Source of the DNA: Mageeibacillus sp. UBA6976
GTDB lineage: Bacteria; Bacillota; Clostridia; Saccharofermentanales; Saccharofermentanaceae
Assembly: GCA_002450155.1 (NCBI GenBank)
Contig: DJYO01000006.1
Span: forward strand, 22,713 to 52,948
Reading direction: 5' to 3'
Length of the DNA stretch: 30,236 bases
Position numbers and translations under genes: made by a program. The notes beneath the pieces were generated by a model. That model was given only the letters and a program-made list of their open reading frames with translations, searched no databases and was not told where the DNA came from. Positions 7,840 through 16,079 of the stretch are shown here, piece by piece (the first letter of the stretch is position 1; the number at the start of each line of letters is the position of its first letter).

Positions 7840-9694
7840 CAAAACCGAATTCTACGAGAATAATGCTAAGAAGATATCTACGGATATATCAGTGAACGGA
7901 CGCAAGAGCATAATACTCAGCGTCCTTCGTTTTTTTACTTTTGTAACATCTGTAATAACCATTGTTTACGGGGCAGTTAATTCTTATACCGTAACCATAA
8001 TAGGAGGCCTTCTTGTATTTGCTTCCTTTGTCACCATATGCTTTGTTCATGACAGGGTAAGGACAAATCTTGAATACCTTGAGAGGCTCTATCTTGTTAA
8101 TAACAGCTACATAGCCAGGATCAGGGGCGATTTTGAGACTCTGCTCAAGATCAATAATACAGGCCTTAAGCGCAGAGAGGAGATAGAGGATGCCACGGCT
8201 TATTTTGCCGGCGATGAATTCTTCGATCCTGACCACGACTATTGTCTTGACTTAGACCTGTTTGGCAAGAAGTCACTATTCTCCCTTTATAATGTAGCTC
8301 AGACCGTATTCGGCAGGAGGGCTTTTGCAGGAGAGCTCCTGGGTATAAGAAAGCAGCAGAGAACAGTATCTGAGCTCATGGCGAGACAAGCAGCAGTTGC
8401 TGAACTTGAATCCCAAAAGGATTTTCTCCTTGAATATCAGACCATATCTTCTTTAGGCAAGCTAAAGAACATGCCTCAAGCGCTCCTTGAATTTGCCTCT
8501 AAAGGCAAGAAGCTTCCTAAGGCCAGGATCGCCTGGGCTATGATACAGTCTTTCCTCTGGCTTGTTCCGTTCGTTTGTATCTTTGTAAGACCGGAGCTTG
8601 TCCGTCCTGCTGTCATATTTGTCCTTGCGGTAAATCTTATAAGCTGGGCAGTAAATCTCAGGCTCAATCAGGATTACCTTAAGGCCGCATCTGATATGCC
8701 GAGACAGGTCAAGGTCTTATACAGATGTTTCGATAAGCTGGATAAGGCGGGATTTAAGGATCCTTTGCTGATTAAGCTTGCTTCAGGCTCTACAAATGAA
8801 GTAAAGGCAAGTGATTCTCTTAAGGATCTGACCAGAGCACTTTCATATGCCGCATTAAGAGAGCAACCTATATTCAGCTTTCTTCTGAACCTTATCCTGC
8901 CTCTGGATTACTATGTATCCTATCTTCTGGGCAGATGGGCAGGGAAGTACGGCAAGCTTCTTGAGAAACAGACCCTAAGCCTCGGACAGATAGAAGCATT
9001 GATGTGTGCTTCTCAGGTCGGCATAGCATCAGAGATATCGGCATTTCCTCAGTTTGTTGAATCTGACAGCCCTTCAGATAATGCATATTTCAAGGGTGAT
9101 TATATCTGCCATCCGCTCCTGCCTCACGAGACCTGTGTTTCTAATTCTATAGAGCTTAATTCCAATATCGGTCTGATTACCGGATCCAATATGTCAGGTA
9201 AGACGACACTTATCAGGACCTGCGGAGTATGCACCATCCTTGCCCTTACGGGAAGTAAAGTGCCTTGCGAGGCCTTAAGGCTCGGCAGGATGAAGATAAT
9301 GTCTTCAATGAGGATAGTAGACAGCCTTGAGGATAATATAAGTACGTTTAAGGCTGAACTTATAAGGATATCCGGGATAATCAGGCAGTCTAAGGAGCAG
9401 GAAGCAATGCTTTTCCTGATAGACGAGATATTCAGGGGGACCAATTCGGATGACAGGACCAGCGGGGCCCTTACAGTCTTAAAGAATCTTTCTCTTCCTT
9501 ATGTCTGTGGCCTCATGACCACTCACGATTACGCTATGATAGACAAGACTCAGGATGAGTTTAAGAATATAGTCTATTACCATTTCTCCGAGCAGTATAC
9601 GGATACAGGCATCGTATTTGACTACATCCTCACACCCGGCATAAGCAGAGAGTCTAATGCGAAATATCTAATGAAATTAGTTGGTATCGAATAG
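7832..9694 (+). CDS. Membrane-associated MutS-family ATPase
   Basis: The start is placed at ATG 7832 because the longer upstream reading frame lies wholly inside the sir2 tail. This gives 620 aa and an 8-nt overlap. Two hydrophobic helices lie near residues 28-75, with another pair around 230-275. A MutS-core-like helical region follows. The C-terminal ABC-type MutS ATPase domain has Walker A GSNMSGKTT (451-459), a conserved SMRIVDSLEDNISTF segment, Walker B LFLIDEIFRGTNSDDR (D531, E532), and the TTHDY switch. Mismatch-recognition domain I is absent, so this is not MutS1. It lacks the Smr nuclease of MutS2. Such membrane MutS-like ATPases are widespread, but I know of no defined function. Its coupling to a sirtuin with a DNA-binding-like tail may be meaningful. 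Confidence 0.82.
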   Translation: MDNKTEFYENNAKKISTDISVNGRKSIILSVLRFFTFVTSVITIVYGAVNSYTVTIIGGLLVFASFVTICFVHDRVRTNLEYLERLYLVNNSYIARIRGDFETLLKINNTGLKRREEIEDATAYFAGDEFFDPDHDYCLDLDLFGKKSLFSLYNVAQTVFGRRAFAGELLGIRKQQRTVSELMARQAAVAELESQKDFLLEYQTISSLGKLKNMPQALLEFASKGKKLPKARIAWAMIQSFLWLVPFVCIFVRPELVRPAVIFVLAVNLISWAVNLRLNQDYLKAASDMPRQVKVLYRCFDKLDKAGFKDPLLIKLASGSTNEVKASDSLKDLTRALSYAALREQPIFSFLLNLILPLDYYVSYLLGRWAGKYGKLLEKQTLSLGQIEALMCASQVGIASEISAFPQFVESDSPSDNAYFKGDYICHPLLPHETCVSNSIELNSNIGLITGSNMSGKTTLIRTCGVCTILALTGSKVPCEALRLGRMKIMSSMRIVDSLEDNISTFKAELIRISGIIRQSKEQEAMLFLIDEIFRGTNSDDRTSGALTVLKNLSLPYVCGLMTTHDYAMIDKTQDEFKNIVYYHFSEQYTDTGIVFDYILTPGISRESNAKYLMKLVGIE

Positions 9695-9727
9695 ATTTGT
9701 AGATTTTTAACAAAGTTGCCACAATTC

Positions 9728-9756
9728 GAACAAATTCGATTAACTTGTATTATAAT
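9728..9756 (+). promoter_or_regulatory. Promoter of the kinase-vWA-phosphatase operon
   Basis: A perfect TATAAT lies at 9751-9756 in the 103-nt gap before the kinase gene. The -35 region is poor. Two near-identical direct copies of AATTCGA (9723-9729 and 9733-9739) lie over the expected -35, so an activator or repressor could act here; that is inference. Confidence 0.55.
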
Positions 9757-9797
9757 ATGTGTCAGAATAACAATAAAAGAATTGTTTGGGGACATTT

Positions 9798-11486
9798 ATG
9801 CTTGCCGATATTAAGGGTTTTAAATCTATAATCCTAGATTATTCTATTCTTGGAGAATATGCCGGAACCCCTTTGTTTGGGGAGTTTACAGATATTCTCT
9901 CTGAAGGCCGCAACGAAATATATGTGAGCAAGACCTTTAAGATGCTCCACTATTGCGAGCTCCACCAGATGGAGTCCTCCAGCAGTGCCAAATCCAATGC
10001 CATGAAGATCCTGTGCTCATATCTTATTCCTGACAAGAGAATGCACCTTGTCCCGGTAAGCGGCACGGCAGAATTCATAAACAGTGTCAAGGATCTGGAG
10101 GATCCCTGCATCCTTACCACCAGAAAATCCATATTTATCAAGCGTTTATTTGAATTAAGACCTGAGTATAAGGGAGCCGTTGCCGTAGTTAACAAGGGCG
10201 AATGTACAGTCTATTCCTCACTGGATGAGATGTACGAGGCTTGTCCTCTCCCTAAGCTCAGTAAACTTGCAGAGAATAACAAATATCTTGATTCTCCCGT
10301 TATGGCGAGCATCAGTGACATAGTAACTAATGAGAATAACACCAAGAGCTTTGAGCTCGTTAAGCGTATGAGCGGCGGTGCCGAGGGTATGGTATTTACC
10401 ACAGACACCCGTACTCTCGTTGCCAAGATATACCACAAGGGTGTTATCACTCCTCTTAGATGGGCTAAGCTTAAGAGGCTGTCTGAGCTGGGCATTACCA
10501 GTTCAGGATTCTGCATTCCCCGTGATCTGTTATTCTTTAAGGGAGTTCCTGTAGGATATACAATGCCTCTCGGTAAGGGAACAACTCTCGGTAATGTTTT
10601 TGACGGACCTGATGCCGTCGTTGAGCATTTCCCGGACTGGACCAGGGAGGATGTAGTGGATACACTTATCAGTCTCATCGAGAAATATCTGTATCTGCAT
10701 ATGCGCGACGTTATAGCAGGTGATATCCAGCTCAAGAATGCTCTTATCTATAACTCCAGGAATGTATACCTCATCGATATGGACAGTGTTCAGGTAGGCA
10801 ATCTCCCGTGCCCTGTAGGGACAGAGGAGTTTACCGACCCCAGACTCTGGGGCAGGAACTTTGCCGGTTTTGTCAGGGAGTTAAGGGATGAGGATTATTC
10901 TATTGCCATGCTTGTTTTCTCAGTCCTGTTCTGCGGACTCCATCCCTATGCAACCAGGAAGGGCGCTGAGACATTAAGAGAGGAGATCCTGAGCAAGAAT
11001 TTCCCCTATACTTTAGACGATTCTGACGAGGAACATATCCCTCTCGGCGGATATAACTTCATATGGAGATATCTCCCTGAGCAGCTTCGTAAGATGCTTT
11101 ACGGCACTTTCAGGCTCGGCAGGAATTATGAGGCGGTTCAGTGGTACGATGCGGTGCTGAGTTATAAAGAAGAACTGGCAAGCCGCAAGTATACTGATAT
11201 TGAAGCTTATAAGATCTTCCCCCAAAAGGCAGATCTTAAGCAGAAGGAGACGGACCTTACCGCTTCATCCAAGCCTGCAGCTGACAGCGGATCTGATGCA
11301 CATCCCAAAAGATTTGAGAAGCCTGTATTCAATAACGCTCCTACAGGAAGATATATCCCTAAGAACGATACCATGCCCAGTCCTTTTAAACCGGTAGGTG
11401 AAGGAAGCGGAGAGTCAAAACCCGAACCTGAATCCGGCGGTGCTCCTGAGGGCAATAAGAAGGGGAAATTCTTCGGCTTATTCTGA
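9798..11486 (+). CDS. Hanks-type Ser/Thr protein kinase with an N-terminal PIN-like domain (TerY-P triad kinase)
   Basis: ATG 9798 is chosen because GGGG at 9788-9791 is correctly spaced from it; an in-frame TTG at 9786 is possible. The protein has 562 aa. Residues 1-125 resemble a PIN-like fold (IILDYSIL with D14, then a late ILTTRKS strand); this assignment is tentative. The kinase domain begins at 188 with a glycine-rich loop (SGGAEGMVF, 192-200) and ATP-anchoring K210. The catalytic loop reads GDIQLKN (D309, N314), so HRDxKxxN has lost its His, Arg and Lys. The metal-binding DFG is D327-M-D. The last 100 residues are polar and Pro/Ser rich, a likely disordered linker. It heads an operon with a vWA protein and a PP2C phosphatase, the arrangement described as TerY-P triads. 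Activity is likely but atypical. Confidence 0.78.
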   Translation: MLADIKGFKSIILDYSILGEYAGTPLFGEFTDILSEGRNEIYVSKTFKMLHYCELHQMESSSSAKSNAMKILCSYLIPDKRMHLVPVSGTAEFINSVKDLEDPCILTTRKSIFIKRLFELRPEYKGAVAVVNKGECTVYSSLDEMYEACPLPKLSKLAENNKYLDSPVMASISDIVTNENNTKSFELVKRMSGGAEGMVFTTDTRTLVAKIYHKGVITPLRWAKLKRLSELGITSSGFCIPRDLLFFKGVPVGYTMPLGKGTTLGNVFDGPDAVVEHFPDWTREDVVDTLISLIEKYLYLHMRDVIAGDIQLKNALIYNSRNVYLIDMDSVQVGNLPCPVGTEEFTDPRLWGRNFAGFVRELRDEDYSIAMLVFSVLFCGLHPYATRKGAETLREEILSKNFPYTLDDSDEEHIPLGGYNFIWRYLPEQLRKMLYGTFRLGRNYEAVQWYDAVLSYKEELASRKYTDIEAYKIFPQKADLKQKETDLTASSKPAADSGSDAHPKRFEKPVFNNAPTGRYIPKNDTMPSPFKPVGEGSGESKPEPESGGAPEGNKKGKFFGLF

Positions 11487-11524
11487 TATAATTACAATAC
11501 TCATAAATACTTTGGAGGGTAACT

Positions 11525-12259
11525 ATGGCTGATAATTCATTCAGTGCTTCTGAATTTGGTAGCAGCACTAAGAGAAGATTGCCTATCTGTTTTGCGCTTG
11601 ATACTTCCGGCTCCATGATGGGCAACCCTATCAAGCAGCTTAACATGGGCCTTAATAACTTTATCGCTTCTATCAAGGCAAACGACGATACCAGATCATC
11701 GACTGATATTGCGATAATCACATTCGGCTCCAAGGTCGATATCGTTATGCCCTTCGGTAAGATCTCCAAGGAGAAGGGAATTCCGGAGATCACTGCATCT
11801 ACAACACTTACACCTATCGGTGAAGGTGTCCTGACAGCCTTAGAACTTCTTAATGCCCGTAAGGAAGGCTACAAGGAGATGGGTATCAAATACTATCAGC
11901 CGTGGCTTGTAGTCATAACAGACGGTGCTCCCCAGGGCCCTAATGCCATGCAGAATATGGAGCTCGCCATCGAAGCCTGCAATAAGCTCGAGAGCGAGGA
12001 TAAACTTGTTGTATTTAATATCGGTGTAGGTTCCGGAGTTGACTTCGACATCCTTAAGAGACTGTCGATCAAGAGAGAAGAACCTATCTCCGTAAATTCT
12101 TCAGACTTCGGTAAGCTCTTTGAATTCCTGGGATCTTCATCCTCTTCCATCGTATCTTCAGGAATGAGCGACGATGCTCTTTATAACATCAATACTGAGC
12201 CGGAGGGTGAGGCTTCAGATCTGGATGACTTCATGAAGTTTATGGATGAGGACGACTGA
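11525..12259 (+). CDS. TerY-like von Willebrand factor A domain protein
   Basis: This 244 aa protein is essentially one vWA domain with a complete MIDAS metal site: D26-x-S-G-S30 (ALDTSGSMMGNP), T96 in TTLTPIGEG, and D133 in ITDGAPQG. The sequence after DTSGSM (GNPIKQLNMGLNNFI) is characteristic of the TerY subgroup. There is no signal peptide, so it is cytoplasmic. The C-terminal tail is acidic (EPEGEASDLDDFMKFMDEDD). A strong GGAGGG site precedes the ATG. The stop shares a base with the phosphatase start (TGATG). In TerY-P systems such proteins are thought to organise the kinase and phosphatase around a metal-dependent complex; that role here is inferred from context. Confidence 0.88.
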   Translation: MADNSFSASEFGSSTKRRLPICFALDTSGSMMGNPIKQLNMGLNNFIASIKANDDTRSSTDIAIITFGSKVDIVMPFGKISKEKGIPEITASTTLTPIGEGVLTALELLNARKEGYKEMGIKYYQPWLVVITDGAPQGPNAMQNMELAIEACNKLESEDKLVVFNIGVGSGVDFDILKRLSIKREEPISVNSSDFGKLFEFLGSSSSSIVSSGMSDDALYNINTEPEGEASDLDDFMKFMDEDD

Positions 12260-13302
12260 TGTATAAAGGGATCACTGTTGGCGCAATAACAACGATCGGC
12301 AAGAAACACGTTAACCGTAATACACCTTGCGAAGATGCATCTTATGCAGTCTCGAGGGATGGTGTTTCTGTTGTATGTATAGCTGACGGCGCCGGCGGCA
12401 AGCAGTATACAGATGCAAGATTTGGCTCTGACTGTACGGTTCATGTAATAACCGATACTCTCATAGAGCATTTCGATGCGCTCTACGAAGAGAATCGCGA
12501 AGCTGCCGTAAGGGGTTACCTGATGGCAAAGATCAGGATCGCTTTTGCCGGGATCATGGAGGAGCGCTCCATTGATGTTATTGACAGATTGTCATGCACT
12601 CTTCTGTTTGTCGCTGTCAAGGACCGCAGGATGCTCATAGGCCATATCGGTGATGGTCTTATCGTAAGGATATCCGGCTCGGGCGTAAGTCCGATCTCTA
12701 TGCCGCAGAACGATAAGGCAGGTAAGACTTATTTTGTTACTGCAGCTCATGCGGATAACTACATGAGACTTCTTAAGACAACTACAGATGATGTCCATGC
12801 CATAGCACTCATGACAGACGGTGTTCAGGACAGCGTTTATAACGAAGATACAGGACTTGTTAAGCCGGTAGTGGTAAAACTTGCCGAGACCTTTGCCAAG
12901 GGCAGGGAGCAGGGCGAGAAGGAAGTCCTTGATACGGTTGAGAAATACATTGTAGGCTCAAGTAATGCAAGTGACGATGCAAGCTTCGGCGTTATGTATT
13001 TCGAAGGGACAAATGGTCCTGATACCGCAGGTCTTGATACTGAGGCAGATAAGTTTGGTTCTTCGGATGAGACATTCAAGGATCTGTCAGTTGCGATCAA
13101 GCCTGAGCTGGTCAAGGCACATGCGATAATAACCGGCAAGGGTGAGGAGGATAAGAAACCTGAGGTCCGTGAAGAGGTTAAGCCTCAAGAACCCGTGAAT
13201 AAGAAGAATGGTGGACTTAAGGCTGTTTTTGTTGTTAATATAATTCTTACGATCATACTGGTCATACTGATAGTGCTTAATTGCGCACATCTTATAGGCT
13301 AA
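12259..13302 (+). CDS. PP2C-family Ser/Thr phosphatase with a C-terminal membrane anchor
   Basis: Metal-dependent phosphatase expected to counteract the kinase two genes upstream. Residues 1-245 show the PP2C motifs: CEDA with E25-D26, ADGAGG with D43, a GHIGDG motif, MTDGV and SDDASFG. A charged linker (about 245-320, rich in Lys, Glu and Pro) follows. A single transmembrane helix near the end (AVFVVNIILTIILVILIVLNC) suggests a cytoplasmic catalytic domain tethered at the membrane. Length is 347 aa. The ATG overlaps the vWA stop by one base, so the two are translationally coupled. The next gene starts 10 nt downstream. Confidence 0.88.
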   Translation: MYKGITVGAITTIGKKHVNRNTPCEDASYAVSRDGVSVVCIADGAGGKQYTDARFGSDCTVHVITDTLIEHFDALYEENREAAVRGYLMAKIRIAFAGIMEERSIDVIDRLSCTLLFVAVKDRRMLIGHIGDGLIVRISGSGVSPISMPQNDKAGKTYFVTAAHADNYMRLLKTTTDDVHAIALMTDGVQDSVYNEDTGLVKPVVVKLAETFAKGREQGEKEVLDTVEKYIVGSSNASDDASFGVMYFEGTNGPDTAGLDTEADKFGSSDETFKDLSVAIKPELVKAHAIITGKGEEDKKPEVREEVKPQEPVNKKNGGLKAVFVVNIILTIILVILIVLNCAHLIG

Positions 13303-13312
13303 CGGAGGAACA

Positions 13313-13942
13313 ATGGCTGAGGATAAGAAGAAATATGAAGTACTTCCCGGTGTAGAGATACCGGACATGAAGGCAATAAAAGAAGCTGTATCAGATTTCA
13401 GCGCAAGTGGTGTTGGTGACTACGAGATAAGGGCTCATAAGTCCAGATTTACCGATGCAGGTCAGCCTGCAGATGCTGCCACGGCTGAAGAACTTGCAGC
13501 TCTTCAGGCATTGGGTGACGATGTTGCAGCAGCTGAGGTCAGAGCCAAGGCTGAGAGTAAGGCCAGGATGCAGGCGATCATGGATAGTGCTGTTCAGGCA
13601 CCTGAGTCTCTTAATAAGCTAAAGAGAGAGAATGCTTCCAAGATGAGCGAGGAAGACCGTAAGAAGATGGAAGCTGATATGGCTGCCGAGCAGGCCAAGA
13701 AGGATGAAGAAGAAGCCAAGAAGCGTGCAAGAGAAGAGAGGAGAGAACTCCAGCAGAGACTTCTCCTTGAAGCAAGAGAGCGCGCGAAGGCCGAAGCCGA
13801 AGCTAAACAGAATGAGACCAAGGAAGCCATTGCCGAAGAGACGAAGGATCTCCCGGATGAAGCCAAATCTGTTGATATCGCATCTGATGACGAGACATAT
13901 AGCGACTTCTCAGAATTCTTAGACGACGATAAAAAAGAGTAA
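13313..13942 (+). CDS. Charged coiled-coil protein of unknown function
   Basis: The 209 aa protein starts at an ATG behind a strong ACGGAGGAAC ribosome-binding site. I recognise no family. The N-terminus contains KYEVLPGVEIPDMKAIKEAV. From about residue 60 it is dominated by Ala, Glu, Lys and Arg with heptad-like spacing, ending in a long helix (about 120-180) rich in EEAKKRAREERRELQQRLL-type sequence, then an acidic Ser/Tyr-containing tail (SDDETYSDFSEFLDDD). It is the last member of the kinase-vWA-phosphatase operon, 10 nt after the phosphatase. It could be a substrate or scaffold for the triad; this rests only on position. The Ser/Thr/Tyr residues in the acidic tail are possible phosphosites. 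Confidence 0.7.
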   Translation: MAEDKKKYEVLPGVEIPDMKAIKEAVSDFSASGVGDYEIRAHKSRFTDAGQPADAATAEELAALQALGDDVAAAEVRAKAESKARMQAIMDSAVQAPESLNKLKRENASKMSEEDRKKMEADMAAEQAKKDEEEAKKRAREERRELQQRLLLEARERAKAEAEAKQNETKEAIAEETKDLPDEAKSVDIASDDETYSDFSEFLDDDKKE

Positions 13943-13956
13943 CGACCATATTCCCA

Positions 13957-14682
13957 ATGGTAGTTGCAGTTTGTGATGATAAGCAGATCTATCTTGACCG
14001 GGTTAAGTCAATAATAGATTCATATTTGCAGGATAAAGGCATAGAATCTACTGTGCTTTGTTTTGCATCAGGTGATATGCTTCTTGATAACCTTCCGGTG
14101 CTTGGAAATGTTGATCTGTTCATCTTGGATGTTGAAATGCCTGATTCAGACGGACTATTTATAGCATCTAAGATCAGAGAGTATCACGAGACTGTCCCAA
14201 TTGCATACCTGTCTGCATTTATGAAATACGCTCCTTCCGGTTATCGTGTCAGAGCCATCAGATATATGCTCAAGAATGAAGATATGGATATTCAAATACA
14301 AGAGTGTCTTGACTGTGTCATTGATGAGAAAGCATACAATGAGAGCGAATTCACATTTGATTTCACTGTTGGACAGAGAACAATAAAAGCTATTGATATA
14401 CTATATCTTGAGAGTGTTGGTAATTATACGCTGTTCAGATTAAAGAATAAAATAAACAACGAAGAACTTAAAGTCAGAGGATCGCTTTCAAAGATCACAG
14501 GTATCCTGTCTTCAGTAGATCTTATACAGATCAGTGCCAAACAGTCAGTTAACCTGTATCACGTAGATTCGATCTTTAGATATTATGCAAAAATGAAAGA
14601 CGGAAAGGAATTAAGCATTTCTCAAAAGAAATATAACAATGTCATAAAGTCATTTAACTTATATAGAGGGCGACATTTATGA
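13957..14682 (+). CDS. agrA: LytTR-family response regulator (AgrA-like)
   Basis: Transcription factor of the quorum-sensing two-component system, 241 aa. The receiver domain (1-120) has the acidic pair D7-D8 in VAVCDDK, phospho-acceptor D58 in LFILDVEMPDSDG, and a conserved lysine in RYMLKNE. The LytTR DNA-binding domain (about 135-238) starts at AIDILYLESVGNYTLFRLK and contains the RGSLSKI and ISAKQSVNLYHV segments typical of AgrA. LytTR proteins bind direct repeats about two helical turns apart, and such repeats lie downstream at 15975-16010. No clear Shine-Dalgarno precedes the ATG. The gene begins only 14 nt after the coiled-coil gene and overlaps agrC by 4 nt. Base composition becomes more AT-rich from here, suggesting a cassette of different origin. 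Confidence 0.88.
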   Translation: MVVAVCDDKQIYLDRVKSIIDSYLQDKGIESTVLCFASGDMLLDNLPVLGNVDLFILDVEMPDSDGLFIASKIREYHETVPIAYLSAFMKYAPSGYRVRAIRYMLKNEDMDIQIQECLDCVIDEKAYNESEFTFDFTVGQRTIKAIDILYLESVGNYTLFRLKNKINNEELKVRGSLSKITGILSSVDLIQISAKQSVNLYHVDSIFRYYAKMKDGKELSISQKKYNNVIKSFNLYRGRHL

Positions 14683-15971
14683 TTGACAATATACTCGGAT
14701 ATATAATGGCACTCATTCTATATCTTATTTTTTATGCATTCTTAAAGGTTTGCTTTAAAAAGAATGAGACACGACAGAAGAGTGTTATATTCTTCATTGT
14801 TCTTGTTGTTGTCAACGCCTCGCTTGGGAATCTGTTAAGTGAATGGCTAGTTCCTAAAACTATTCTGTGTTTGTTTACTTCTTGTCTGTTTATTTATTTA
14901 GTTTTCAATGTATCTATCAAGAGAAGTATTGTTGCAAGTATTGCTTATTTTGGATTATATGCTTCCTCAGAAATGATCGTTTATATGTTGATTCTGAAGA
15001 TTGATCCTGATAATAAGCTATCTGTAATGACAAATTCAAGTGGCGGGTTTGTTGCAGAATTGTTTTCAATGTTGATAGTGCTAATCATTGTTGTGATTCT
15101 ATCTATATTTCTTAAGCAATCTAATCTTTCCAGGATGAATCTTAAAGGTTGGGTTATTTTTGCTTTGTTTCCGTTTTTTACTTTAACAGCTATAACTCTG
15201 CTGACTTATGCGGCTGAAAAATATGAAATCAGTGAATTGTTTTATGGACTGCTTTTCCTTATTTCAGGGTTGCTGATTCTTAATATAATGATGTTGCTAC
15301 TGCTTGACAATGTTATAGAGCGAGAGAATAACACTCGCAAGAAAGAATTGCTAATCAAGCAGGCAGAGCATCTCAGTGATATGTATCGCTCTCTTTCTGA
15401 TGAGAGGGAAAGACAAAAAGCAAGAACACATGATTATCTTAACCATCTTAACATCATGCTTGGTCTGGCAAGAAGTGGAAATGTTGATGACGAGATCAAA
15501 TACATTGAAGAACAGATCGGCGCGGTTACAAGCGCGGTTGATATAATTGATACCGGTAATCCTGTAATTAATGCTGTATTGAATGTAAAATTCTTAGATG
15601 CAAAGAATTCGGATATTTTTATTGCTATTGCTGCCGATAATCTGGATAACATCAGTGTAAGTGACAGTGACTTGGTAATAATAATGACCAACATTCTGGA
15701 TAATGCCATAGAGGCAGTACAGAAATGTGAGAATAAGAAGATAGTCTTTAAAGTTAAAAGGGAAGAAGATACTCTTCGTATTTATTCTTCTAACTGTTTT
15801 ACATCAAGCAAGATGAATGGAGAGGTTTTCTTATCAACTAAGGAAGACTCTGATAATCACGGTTATGGTATTTCAAATATTAAGAAGACTGTACAAGAGA
15901 ATAAGGGAACCTGTTTTATTGATGCAACGGATAACCTATTTCAGATATCTGTTACCCTTCCATTAGTCTGA
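14679..15971 (+). CDS. agrC: AgrC-like sensor histidine kinase
   Basis: Membrane receptor kinase expected to sense the AgrD-derived peptide and phosphorylate the AgrA-like regulator. The N-terminal 210 residues form about six transmembrane helices, as in AgrC. A cytoplasmic coiled region (about 215-245) leads to the HPK10-type phospho-acceptor box ARTHDYLNHL with H251. The ATPase domain has the N box NILDNAIEAV and a G box HGYGISNIKK. The 430 aa length matches AgrC-type kinases. The ATG overlaps the agrA stop (ATGA), so both are made from one transcript. The order agrA-agrC-agrB-agrD differs from the staphylococcal agrBDCA. Confidence 0.88.
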   Translation: MIDNILGYIMALILYLIFYAFLKVCFKKNETRQKSVIFFIVLVVVNASLGNLLSEWLVPKTILCLFTSCLFIYLVFNVSIKRSIVASIAYFGLYASSEMIVYMLILKIDPDNKLSVMTNSSGGFVAELFSMLIVLIIVVILSIFLKQSNLSRMNLKGWVIFALFPFFTLTAITLLTYAAEKYEISELFYGLLFLISGLLILNIMMLLLLDNVIERENNTRKKELLIKQAEHLSDMYRSLSDERERQKARTHDYLNHLNIMLGLARSGNVDDEIKYIEEQIGAVTSAVDIIDTGNPVINAVLNVKFLDAKNSDIFIAIAADNLDNISVSDSDLVIIMTNILDNAIEAVQKCENKKIVFKVKREEDTLRIYSSNCFTSSKMNGEVFLSTKEDSDNHGYGISNIKKTVQENKGTCFIDATDNLFQISVTLPLV

Positions 15972-15974
15972 GAA

Positions 15975-16010
15975 TTTTACTTTATCCCTGAATTTTTTTA
16001 CTTTATCCCT
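15975..16010 (+). promoter_or_regulatory. Tandem direct repeats, predicted AgrA/LytTR binding site
   Basis: TTTTACTTTATCCCT occurs at 15975-15989 and again, identically, at 15996-16010. The copies start 21 bp apart, two DNA turns, the geometry used by LytTR dimers on direct repeats. They end 17 bp before the -35 of the agrB promoter, a position suited to activation. Binding is inferred. Confidence 0.75.
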
Positions 16011-16027
16011 AGGGTTGCCTAAATCCG

Positions 16028-16056
16028 TTGACGATTAGATTCCATAGAAATAACAT
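16028..16056 (+). promoter_or_regulatory. Predicted activator-dependent agrBD promoter
   Basis: A near-consensus -35 TTGACG (16028-16033) and a weak -10 TAACAT (16051-16056) have the ideal 17-bp spacing. A poor -10 next to upstream direct repeats fits positive control by the AgrA-like regulator. Confidence 0.6.
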
Positions 16057-16079
16057 CCAACTTAAGTGGAGGTTATTTG

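Noticed and set aside
13594..13866. Minus-strand Ser/Ala/Leu-rich frame
   Set aside because: It is the antisense shadow of the Glu/Lys/Ala coiled-coil gene, produced by its repetitive codons.
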